Assembly (NCBI GenBank): GCA_002779665.1
Contig: PEVZ01000048.1
Span: 1 to 7,817, forward strand
DNA from: Candidatus Roizmanbacteria bacterium CG06_land_8_20_14_3_00_34_14
GTDB lineage: Bacteria > Patescibacteriota > Microgenomatia > UBA1406 > GWC2-37-13
Reading direction: 5' to 3'
DNA: 7,817 bases
Shown here: positions 1 through 5,413 of the stretch, in pieces
How positions within the stretch are numbered: position 1 is the first letter of the stretch
Layout of the letters: the number at the start of each line of letters is the position of its first letter
Notes under the pieces: model-generated
The model's input: only the letters and a program-made list of their open reading frames with translations
Told to the model about the DNA's origin: nothing
Databases searched by the model: none
Translations under genes and position numbers: made by a program

Positions 1-132
1 CGTAAAAAAAAGATAAAGACAATAAAATCAGGGCAATCAAAAATATTAATTGATGTATTACAATGTGGTTTTGTCAATAAGAGTGAGCTCTTTCGAAGCA
101 ATGAAAATGACAAAATCATTAAAAGCGGTTAA
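1..132 (+). CDS. C-terminal end of unknown protein (5' end outside window)
   Basis: Frame 1 is open from the first base to a TAA at 130-132 and gives 43 residues. The fragment is very basic at its start (RKKKIKTIK). It continues as a short mixed helix-like stretch (ILIDVLQCGFVNKSELF) and ends in KSG. I do not recognise the family. The basic segment would suit a nucleic-acid-binding protein or a recombinase tail, but that is a guess. It converges on the KilA-N pseudogene across 51 bp of AT-rich DNA in which I see no convincing terminator. A 13-codon ATG frame (134-175) overlaps its stop region but has no supporting signal. It could be chance open frame, because no start or domain is visible. 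Confidence 0.4.
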   Translation, partial: RKKKIKTIKSGQSKILIDVLQCGFVNKSELFRSNENDKIIKSG

Positions 133-183
133 AATGAAACCGGGGAGCGAAAAGATAATGTTTAATTTTGCTTAATATATTTT

Positions 184-1010
184 TCATAATAATTTTTTTA
201 TGCTTTTATTATCCAATAAAGATTCCATCTGAACAATAGCAATTTGATTTAGTTGGATCAATCGTTCCGACTGCGACAGACCTCTCCGAATCAAATCTGC
301 ATTAATTCCTTCTAAATTAGCCAAGACCACAAGTTGAGTTACGTCTGAATAATCACGAATATTTCCTTCCTTTTTTGAATTTTCATCTCGCCATTCCTTG
401 GCTGTTTTCCCAAATAAAGCAACATTGAGTACATCGGCCTCATTAGCATAAACCATATTTACTCTGTTTATAGAGATGTTTTCAGGAATCAAATGTTTTT
501 TAATTGCGTCTGTGTGAATTTTATAGTTAATTTTGGTAAGAGTCCGTTTAACATCCCAGCCAAGTGCAAGTTTTTTACTTTCTTCTTCTTTGAGTCGTTG
601 AAATTCCTTGATTAAATACAGTTTAAATTTTGGTGATAACCAAGTTGCAAATTCAAAGGCAATATCTTGATGGGCATACGTTCCCCCGTACCTACCAGCG
701 ATAGACTTAATACCAATCGCTCTTGTTTGTTTAACCCAAAATGATGAAGAAACGATGAACCCATTGGATCCAGATTCATTTTTAATCTTATGGAATTCAA
801 TAAGATTAAAATGAGATTATGTACTTGTTCCCATGCGCCCATAAATTGAATTGTGTACTTTGTTGAAAGCCAATTGGCAATAACGACTCCGCTATCGTAT
901 GACTTAAACTTTGCCATGTCCGTCAAAGAAATATAGTCCGACTCATTCTGCTTAAAGGTAACTATTTCGATGCCTTTAACGATAATTTTTTGTGACTTCT
1001 TATTGACCAT
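184..1010 (-). pseudogene. KilA-N domain DNA-binding protein, single frameshift
   Basis: Read from ATG at 1010, the first frame gives MVNKKSQKIIVKG, then YISLTDMAKF, NWLSTKYTIQFMGAWEQVHN, and then turns to nonsense. Dropping to the next frame at about 813-816 restores the family sequence: HFNLIEFHKIK, SGSNGFIVSSSFWVK, GIKSIAGRYGGTYAHQDIAF and FATWLSPKFKLYLIKEFQRLK. It then runs without a stop to NEADVLNVALFGKTAKEWRD, GLSQSERLIQLNQIAI and a TGA at 184-186. One missing base in the proline codon expected after HN (CCT read as CT) explains the break. The repaired protein would have 275 residues, normal for bacterial KilA-N proteins. KilA-N is a DNA-binding domain typical of phage and large DNA virus regulators. 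Here an N-terminal KilA-N half is followed by the conserved C-terminal region of the bacterial family. There is no strong Shine-Dalgarno before 1010; an upstream GTG at 1043 is less likely because family similarity starts at 1010. As written the gene is inactive, unless the deletion is a sequencing error. Confidence 0.9.
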
Positions 1011-1098
1011 ATTTATTTCTATAATTAGCAACAATATCGCCACCGGCTGTTTTATGCCCCCATTCTTTGAATATGGCTATTTTTGTTATTTCTTTCAT
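1000..1098 (-). CDS. Tiny ORF, possible antirepressor (Bro-N) remnant
   Basis: ATG at 1098 opens a 32-residue frame beginning MKEITKIAIFKEWGHKTAGG and stopping at TAA 1000-1002. This stop lies 11 bases inside the start of the KilA-N gene, in another frame. An AGGCG sequence lies 4 nt before the ATG and could serve as a ribosome site. The opening MKEITKIAIFK resembles my memory of the first residues of bacterial Bro-N/phage antirepressor proteins, but the rest of the Bro-N domain is absent. It may be a deletion remnant, a translated leader coupled to the KilA-N start, or chance. The evidence is the start, the spacing and that short similarity only. Confidence 0.3.
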   Translation of the reverse strand: MKEITKIAIFKEWGHKTAGGDIVANYRNKYGQ

Positions 1099-1110
1099 AA
1101 ACGCCTACAC

Positions 1111-1138
1111 AAAAAGGCTGTCAAAAAAGACAGTTTTT
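1111..1138 (-). terminator. Weak terminator downstream of fic
   Basis: CTGTC and GACAG form a 5-bp stem around a 6-nt loop (1118-1133). On the minus strand the stem is followed by CC and a run of five T (1115-1111). On the + strand it is also followed by five T, so it could work in both directions. It sits 66 bp beyond the Fic stop codon, the right place to end the fic transcript and separate it from the KilA-N gene. The stem is short and AT-rich, so its strength is doubtful. The 105-bp gap between the two genes holds nothing else that I can see. Confidence 0.4.
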
Positions 1139-1203
1139 ACTAATATTCTAATCTTAGGAAATATCTGAAGAAAATACTGGGGAAAGGATAGGCAAAAAGG
1201 AAA

Positions 1204-2265
1204 TTAGAGAATTCTGTAGCGGGTACTTCTTCCCATGCCAATTCTTTCAGCTTTTTTAAGTTTTATAAGTTTTTCCAACACTTGATTAACGGTAGGACGG
1301 GCTACATTTGTCTTTTCAGCAATATTGCCTGGCGTGGCCTCTTTAACTTCTTGTAAATATTCCAAAATGGTTAGTTGTTTGCCAGATAATGTTTTTTCCA
1401 CATTGTCCGCAGTCAGCAGTTCGACAGCTTGTTTTGACTGATCAAAAATAATATTCAAGAAAAAAGTTAACCAAGGCACGATATCCGCCTTTTCAGATTT
1501 AAAAGTAATTTGTGTTTTTCTTAAAGCAACGTAATATTCTTGTTTCTTTTCCTCAACTAATTTCTCATGAGATACGTAAGGCATATAAAGATAACCCGCT
1601 TGAAGCATTAAAAGATTGGTTAGAATTCGGGATAAACGACCATTGCCATCACGGAAAGGATGGATCTTTAAAAATTCGACCACAAAATTAGCCACGATCA
1701 ACAAGGGATGATATTTTTGTTCTTTAATAGCTTTTATTGTCCACTCGACTAACTCCTGCATTTCAATAGGAGTCAAATAAACCGGTGTCGTATCAAAAAT
1801 GGTTCCGATAATATTACCCTTGGCATCAACCATCTGTACTTTATTTTCAGTTACTTTATATTGCCCCCGGTGAAAAGAATCTTTCTCAACATACTTAAGG
1901 ATTTCCTGATGAAAATGCTTTATGGTTCCTTCATTCAGTTTGATTGACTGCCAAGAATCGAAAACATTTTTCAAAAGCTCATAGTAACCTCTAACTTCCT
2001 GTGTATCGCGGTCTTTGAATTTTTGCATAGAAATACCTCTCAACAGGTCTTCTACTTCGGAATCGGAAAGCTTAGCTCCCTCGATACGAGTGGAAGCACC
2101 GGTCGAAGTGATAAGCACGGATTGTTTAAGCCTGCCCAATACCTGCGGGTGTAAATTAACGCCAGCCGACCAGCTACCCTTAAGCTCATCAATTGAGGCT
2201 ATTTGGGTAAGAATGTTGGCCGGAAGTGATTCCAGCCTTTGATCAAATTTGATAATATCTGTCAT
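1204..2265 (-). CDS. fic: Fic family protein AMP-transferase with C-terminal winged helix
   Basis: The 353-residue product carries the complete Fic signature HPFRDGNGRLSR at residues 202-213. It includes the catalytic histidine, the acidic metal-binding residue and the nucleotide-binding GNGR. Fic enzymes usually move AMP from ATP onto a hydroxyl side chain of a target protein in the cytoplasm. An N-terminal SxxxEG motif (STRIEG, residues 58-63) matches the inhibitory helix of class II Fic proteins, whose glutamate blocks ATP binding. This protein is therefore expected to restrain itself and needs no separate antitoxin gene; none is seen. Residues about 291-353 look like a winged helix-turn-helix (LTILEYLQ, TPGNIAEKTNVARPTVNQVL, STRYRIL), as in the common Fic-wHTH architecture. 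No frameshift or missing key residue is seen, in contrast to its broken neighbours. The ATG at 2265 lacks a clear Shine-Dalgarno. A consensus promoter lies 40-70 bp upstream, with repeats that the winged helix might bind. The target protein cannot be told from sequence. Confidence 0.95.
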   Translation of the reverse strand: MTDIIKFDQRLESLPANILTQIASIDELKGSWSAGVNLHPQVLGRLKQSVLITSTGASTRIEGAKLSDSEVEDLLRGISMQKFKDRDTQEVRGYYELLKNVFDSWQSIKLNEGTIKHFHQEILKYVEKDSFHRGQYKVTENKVQMVDAKGNIIGTIFDTTPVYLTPIEMQELVEWTIKAIKEQKYHPLLIVANFVVEFLKIHPFRDGNGRLSRILTNLLMLQAGYLYMPYVSHEKLVEEKKQEYYVALRKTQITFKSEKADIVPWLTFFLNIIFDQSKQAVELLTADNVEKTLSGKQLTILEYLQEVKEATPGNIAEKTNVARPTVNQVLEKLIKLKKAERIGMGRSTRYRIL

Positions 2266-2280
2266 AGGTCATATATATTA

Positions 2281-2320
2281 AACTGACTATATAAGATTAT
2301 ATGAGATTATATAAGATTAG
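2281..2320. repeat. Tandem 10-bp repeats over the fic -10 region
   Basis: Three head-to-tail 10-mers lie at 2291-2320: ATAAGATTAT, ATGAGATTAT and ATAAGATTAG. A degenerate fourth unit, AACTGACTAT, precedes them (6 of 10 bases shared with the first unit). The 10-bp period places each unit on the same face of the helix. The array covers the -10 hexamer and the predicted transcription start of fic. This layout suits an operator bound cooperatively by a repressor. The winged-helix tail of Fic itself is a candidate, which is an inference. Simple AT-rich drift is the alternative. Confidence 0.7.
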
Positions 2321-2335
2321 AGGCTTATTTGTCAA
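2306..2335 (-). promoter_or_regulatory. Consensus sigma-70-type promoter of fic
   Basis: On the minus strand a perfect TTGACA (2335-2330) is followed after 18 bp by a perfect TATAAT (2311-2306). The start of transcription would fall near 2299, giving a leader of about 34 nt before the Fic ATG. A second TATAAT at 2301-2296 comes from the neighbouring repeat unit and would have a 28-bp spacing, so the first is preferred. Both hexamers are exact consensus, and the position directly before the only intact gene of this region supports the call. Confidence 0.75.
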
Positions 2336-2366
2336 GAGATTGACAGTAACCGTTCAAGATTTGACA
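2330..2366. repeat. TTGACA inverted repeat plus direct copy
   Basis: TGTCAA (2330-2335), GAGA, TTGACA (2340-2345) form a perfect 6-bp inverted repeat, so a -35-like hexamer points outward on each strand. The left arm is the -35 of the fic promoter. A related copy, TCAAGATTTGACA (2354-2366), repeats TCAAGAGATTGACA (2332-2345) with one base fewer. I find no good -10 at proper distance for the + strand copies, so divergent promoter use is unproven. A regulator binding site is the other reading. Confidence 0.5.
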
Positions 2367-2453
2367 AAACGTCCGTGTTTCTTTAAGCTGATATTATGAT
2401 GAAATGTTTTTCTTTTAGCTTTCCAAAGTCTATTATCGCAGGGTAATTAGGTG

Positions 2454-2482
2454 TTGATTTTTGAAAAAATATCTAGTAAACT
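2454..2482 (+). promoter_or_regulatory. Possible promoter of the 2490-2558 RNA
   Basis: TTGATT (2454-2459) and TAAACT (2477-2482) are separated by 17 bp. Each matches four of six consensus bases. Transcription would start near 2489, exactly at the foot of the first hairpin. The match is moderate and such hits occur by chance in AT-rich DNA. The agreement with the hairpin boundary is the main support. Confidence 0.35.
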
Positions 2483-2489
2483 GCTTATT

Positions 2490-2558
2490 GTATCGTTCAA
2501 GTGAATGATACATTCACTAAGCTAACTCCCCCCGGTTCATTACGACCCGGGGGTTTTT
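2490..2558 (+). ncRNA. Candidate ~70-nt structured RNA ending in a terminator
   Basis: There is no reading frame here, but the + strand folds well. Bases 2490-2498 pair with 2503-2511 (GTATCGTTC with GAATGATAC, one G-U pair) around the loop AAGT. An alternative hairpin uses the same bases: AGTGAATG (2500-2507) pairs fully with CATTCACT (2511-2518) around ATA. The two stems exclude each other. A strong GC terminator (2529-2558) follows. A possible promoter ends just before the first stem. The unit could be a small RNA, or an attenuator-like leader for the NYN gene that begins 18 bp after it. It could also be the 3' end of a gene that has been deleted. I do not recognise any known RNA family. 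Confidence 0.4.
2529..2558 (+). terminator. Strong rho-independent terminator
   Basis: CCCCCGG (2529-2535) pairs with CCGGGGG (2547-2553) over an 11-nt loop, followed by five T (2554-2558). This is the strongest terminator-like structure in the window and stands out as GC-rich in AT-rich surroundings. No + strand protein gene ends just before it. It therefore either ends the small RNA proposed at 2490 or was left behind by a lost gene. Confidence 0.8.
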
Positions 2559-2562
2559 GTTA

Positions 2563-2568
2563 TATAAT
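2563..2568 (+). promoter_or_regulatory. -10 box of the NYN gene, leaderless arrangement
   Basis: A perfect TATAAT lies 8 bp before the ATG at 2577, so transcription would begin at or next to the start codon and the message would be leaderless. The -35 position (2540-2545, TTACGA) matches poorly and lies inside the terminator loop. No Shine-Dalgarno sequence is present, which agrees with leaderless translation. The poor -35 lowers confidence. Confidence 0.4.
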
Positions 2569-2576
2569 GGATTTAT

Positions 2577-3106
2577 ATGGCAAAAATACTCGTCCAATTT
2601 GACGAAGTAATTTTTATAAGAAAGCCAAAAAAATTGCTCCCACGCTACACTTAATTCACTTTAATTACTTTTCCCTTGCGTCCTTAATTACAAAAGTACA
2701 ACCTTATACAACCACTTATTATGTTGGGGAAATCAAAAAATATCCAGGAAATAAGAAGTCTCAGATTTTGTACGCCAGCCAGTAAGCGCTCTTTTCAACA
2801 CTACGAAAACAAAATATAGAAATAAAGCTTGGATACTTGCTTATGAATAACGGAATATTTCATGAAAAAGGTGTTGATGTGCTAATTGCAGTAGATCTTG
2901 TGAGAGGTGCAATCAAAAACGAATATGACATTGCATATTTATTTTCTTCAGACACGGATCTTATCCCTGCAATCAAAACTGCGCGGGATGAGGGAAAAAA
3001 GGTAATTTATGTAGCATTTGAAAATATTATAAGCCGGGCCCTACAGAAAAATTGCTCTTCGTACGTCGTGATTAATCAAAAAACGTTGCTACGTCATGCA
3101 AAATAA
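2577..3106 (+). pseudogene. NYN domain (LabA/DUF88-like) nuclease, frameshift and nonsense codon
   Basis: ATG at 2577 gives MAKILVQFDE. The frame then fails after GACGA, and the next frame restores SNFYKKAKKIAPTLHLIHF, ending in KKSQILYASQ (one A missing at about 2605). An in-frame TAA at 2783-2785 follows. It stands where a CAA glutamine codon would fit, and the same frame then continues as ALFSTLRKQNIEIKLGYL, FHEKGVDVLIAVDLV, SSDTDLIPAIKTARDEGKKV and so on to TAA at 3104-3106. NYN proteins are PIN-like metal-dependent RNases. The acidic residues of this fold are all still present: D in FDESN, D in GVDVLIAVDLV, and the two D of SSDTD. The repaired protein would be about 176 residues, normal for single-domain NYN proteins. 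The part after 2785 is open for over 100 codons and could start at TTG 2837, but it lacks the first catalytic aspartate. Two independent lesions make a pseudogene more likely than a sequencing error. Confidence 0.88.
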
Positions 3107-3292
3107 TCATTCAAATAATTTTAATTGTTCGCTGGGTATTTTCTTCTTTTTTATTTTCGGTTTCACAGGCGGTTGTTTGAACAGGTTTTTCTCCAGCCGG
3201 TAGGTGTTTGCCCGTTGGAGATGACCGCGAAGCGCGCTTAACGAAACTTTTTTCGGGATTATACATTTATCGTTTGGTTTATTGGTAATATT
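3107..3292 (-). pseudogene. C-terminal gene remnant ending in QLKLFE
   Basis: The stretch between PBP1A and the NYN pseudogene is open on the minus strand for 61 codons outside PBP1A. It ends at a TGA (3109-3107) that directly abuts the NYN stop. It has no ATG, GTG or TTG start, so at best it is the tail of a lost gene. The frame reads LSALRGHLQRANTYRLEKN, then a proline/lysine linker (QPPVKPKIKKKK), then SEQLKLFE. QLxLF at a C-terminus is the classic sliding-clamp binding motif of Y-family DNA polymerases and other replication proteins. Base composition is visibly more GC-rich (3168-3245) than the flanks. A second overlapping frame, ATG 3266 to TGA 3111 (51 codons, MYNPEKSFVKRASRSS), is also open and cannot be excluded. 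Origin is uncertain. Confidence 0.35.
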
Positions 3293-5376
3293 TACGGTTT
3301 TGGCGTTGGTGTTGCCAATGAAGATTGTGAACAGTTAGCGGTATTCTCCGTTCCGCGAACAAAGTACTCTTTTCTGCCATAATAACAGTTTTTTTCTACG
3401 ATATTATCCGGTTTTTCATACCACTTATTACCTGCCCCATAATTTTTTAATAGGTAACTCATCACTCTATTCCAAATTGGCGCGGCTCCGGTTATCCCTG
3501 AAGTCAAATATGGATTCATTGGCGTATTGTCATTATTTCCGACCCAGACAACGACTAAAAATTCTGGGGTATAACCGATCGTCCAGTTATCTTTTTTTTC
3601 ATTGGTCGTTCCTGTTTTTACAGCGACCTTATATCCGGGAATTTCAAGAGCTGAACCGGATCCAAAAGCAAAAGTTCTGGCAAAATTATCAGAAAGAATA
3701 TCACTAATGATGAAAGCGATAGCCGGATCAATTTCTTTTATTTTAAACGGGGTCATCTCACGTAAAATATTTCCGGTATTATCCTCAATTTTTTGAAAAT
3801 AATTTATTGGCATTCTATAACCCTGATTGGCTATGACACCAAAAGCTTCGGCCATATCTACCATCGTGACTTCTCCACCGCCAAGCGTTAGTGACAATCC
3901 ATAACGCGATCTATCATTCCAAGTGTTAATACCCATTTTTGTGGCAAAATCAATAAAATTATCTACTCCTAAATTATTTAAAGTCCGAACAGCCGGTATA
4001 TTATATGAATTGGCTAATGCATAGCGGAGGGGCACTTTTCCATGAAATTTATTATCATAATTGACCGGACGATACGACTCCGATCCGGCAATATTAAAAA
4101 CTGCAGGTGAATCGTCAAGGATGGAGGCAGCTGTATAACCTTTTTGTAAGGCATAGGAATACATAATCGGTTTAATTGAACTACCCGGTTGACGCAGTGC
4201 CGTCGTGACATTAAAGGCTCCGGTAGGCTGATTGAAATAATCCACCGAGCCCACCATCGCCAAAATCTCACCGGTTGACGGCCGGGTAATTAAAATTGCC
4301 CCATTAGTCACATTTAAATAATTAATCTTATCTAATTCCTCCTTGAGAATTTTTTCCGCTTGTTCTTGAATTTTATAATCCAAAGTTGTTTTTACCTTTA
4401 ACCCACCCTCTTCGACAGTTTTAATTCCATAATAATTTTCAAGTTGATTTTTACTATAAAAGACAAAGTGAGGCGCCCGAATGGCTGTTTTTGGCGGTAA
4501 TACTTCCACTTTTGACTTTTGACTTTTGACTTTTGATTCTTCGTTTATATATCCTTGATTTTTCATTGAAGTCAAAACTTCATTTCTTCTTTTTAAAGCA
4601 ATCTCCGGATTTATATATGGAGAATATAATGAAGGCGCTTGCGGAAGACCTGCTAATAAGGCTGCCTCTTCGATTGTTAGATCTTTGGCTTTTTTTCCAA
4701 AATACGTCTTTGATGCTTCCTCAATTCCGTAGGAAGATCCTCCATACGGGACTTGATTAAAATACATTTCAAGAATTTGTTCTTTACTGTAAATTTTTTC
4801 TGTCCATATCGCCAAAATTACTTCTTTAATTTTTCTGGATAATGTTCTCTCAGGAGTTAATAATGCTGTTTTTACAAGCTGTTGAGTGATAGTAGAGCCA
4901 CCCTGTAAATTTTTATTTATGATCATTTCCTTAACCGCTCTTATCATTCCGGAAAAAACAGCCACTCCCTGATGTTTATAAAAATCTTTATCTTCAATCG
5001 CAATCGTTGCTTCCGCTACATAAGGTGGCAGTTCTTTTAGGATAACCGGCGTTCTATTTTGTTCCCGATAAATTTCATAAAGCAATGTGTTATTTCTATC
5101 ATATATGTGAGTTGATAATGGATAGTTTACTTTTCCAATATTGTATGGGGATGGCAATTCTCTAATAAAAAAATATGACTGTAGTATTGAAACAAAAATT
5201 GAAGTAATAAAACAACCTAATAAAAAATATTTTATTTTTACGGGAACCTGTATCTTGGGTAATTTTATCTTTTTTTCCCTAACAAAAAATATTGGGTAAA
5301 ATATTATTTTCTGGGTATATTCACCTATCAATATAAAAAAATTGACTAAATAGTATAGTCCCTGACTCATTTTCAT
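3292..5376 (-). CDS. PBP1A-family peptidoglycan transglycosylase/transpeptidase
   Basis: This 694-residue bifunctional class A penicillin-binding protein polymerises lipid II into glycan strands and cross-links the peptide stems outside the membrane. After a cytoplasmic N-terminus there is a membrane segment (about 48-70). The GT51 glycosyltransferase domain follows (about 85-280), with EDKDFYKHQGV (catalytic E128), GGSTITQQLVK (159-169), RKIKE and EMYFNQVPYG. A linker (276-300) contains the repeat-encoded KVKSQKSK. The transpeptidase domain has SSIK (nucleophile S399, K402), SYN (457-459) and KTGT (587-590). The tail ends TPTPKP, a proline/threonine end I know from Patescibacteria PBPs. Length is normal and all catalytic residues are present. 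ATG at 5376 is chosen; a second ATG two codons later is equally possible, and neither has a good Shine-Dalgarno. The sortase ends 37 nt upstream on the same strand, so co-transcription is likely, perhaps helped by a weak internal promoter. It is one of several paralogous class A PBP types, so I give no symbol. Confidence 0.96.
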   Translation of the reverse strand: MKMSQGLYYLVNFFILIGEYTQKIIFYPIFFVREKKIKLPKIQVPVKIKYFLLGCFITSIFVSILQSYFFIRELPSPYNIGKVNYPLSTHIYDRNNTLLYEIYREQNRTPVILKELPPYVAEATIAIEDKDFYKHQGVAVFSGMIRAVKEMIINKNLQGGSTITQQLVKTALLTPERTLSRKIKEVILAIWTEKIYSKEQILEMYFNQVPYGGSSYGIEEASKTYFGKKAKDLTIEEAALLAGLPQAPSLYSPYINPEIALKRRNEVLTSMKNQGYINEESKVKSQKSKVEVLPPKTAIRAPHFVFYSKNQLENYYGIKTVEEGGLKVKTTLDYKIQEQAEKILKEELDKINYLNVTNGAILITRPSTGEILAMVGSVDYFNQPTGAFNVTTALRQPGSSIKPIMYSYALQKGYTAASILDDSPAVFNIAGSESYRPVNYDNKFHGKVPLRYALANSYNIPAVRTLNNLGVDNFIDFATKMGINTWNDRSRYGLSLTLGGGEVTMVDMAEAFGVIANQGYRMPINYFQKIEDNTGNILREMTPFKIKEIDPAIAFIISDILSDNFARTFAFGSGSALEIPGYKVAVKTGTTNEKKDNWTIGYTPEFLVVVWVGNNDNTPMNPYLTSGITGAAPIWNRVMSYLLKNYGAGNKWYEKPDNIVEKNCYYGRKEYFVRGTENTANCSQSSLATPTPKP
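4510..4536. repeat. Heptamer tandem repeat (TTTTGAC) inside the PBP gene
   Basis: Four head-to-tail TTTTGAC units (the last lacking its final C) lie in the coding sequence and encode SKVKSQKSK (about residues 281-289) in the linker between the two enzymatic domains. Because 7 is not a multiple of 3, gain or loss of one unit would shift the frame and remove the transpeptidase domain. Three units equal exactly seven codons. The present copy number keeps the gene in frame. Confidence 0.9.
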
Positions 5377-5394
5377 GGCTGAATTTTACCATAT

Positions 5395-5400
5395 ATTATA
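5395..5400 (-). promoter_or_regulatory. Possible internal -10 box before the PBP gene
   Basis: A perfect TATAAT on the minus strand (5400-5395) lies 18 bp before the PBP ATG, in the 37-nt gap after the sortase stop. The matching -35 (5423-5418, GAAAAT) is poor and lies within the sortase gene. It could give PBP1A extra expression apart from the upstream genes. In such AT-rich DNA a chance hexamer is quite possible. Confidence 0.3.
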
Positions 5401-5413
5401 GGTTTATTCAAGA

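Noticed and set aside
134..175. 13-codon ORF overlapping the end of the left partial gene
   Set aside because: It is too short, with no ribosome site and no recognised content.
806..822. Programmed ribosomal frameshift in the KilA-N gene
   Set aside because: There is no slippery heptamer or following structure; a simple base loss explains the frames.
2015..2242. 75-codon open frame on the + strand
   Set aside because: It is the antisense shadow of the fic gene and has no domain similarity or ribosome site.
2396..2446. 16-codon ORF starting ATGATG, considered as a leader peptide for the 2490-2558 RNA
   Set aside because: It has no ribosome site, no run of regulatory codons, and ends 44 bp before the first hairpin.
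2783..2785. Stop-codon reassignment in the NYN gene
   Set aside because: The codon is TAA, which other genes here use as a true stop; the known Patescibacteria reassignment involves UGA.
3219..3262. Small hairpins (CGCG-AAG-CGCG and CGAAA-CTTT-TTTCG) considered as a terminator for PBP1A
   Set aside because: Stems are only 4-5 bp and neither has a T-run in the minus-strand direction.
3477..3796. Two + strand open frames (3477-3707 and 3602-3796)
   Set aside because: Both lie opposite the transpeptidase domain of PBP1A and are chance frames.
4014..4271. 85-codon minus-strand frame
   Set aside because: It overlaps the PBP1A gene in another frame and reads as low-quality protein sequence.
4533..4760. 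75-codon + strand frame
   Set aside because: It is antisense to the glycosyltransferase domain of PBP1A, and its hydrophobic look comes from the complement of AT-rich codons.
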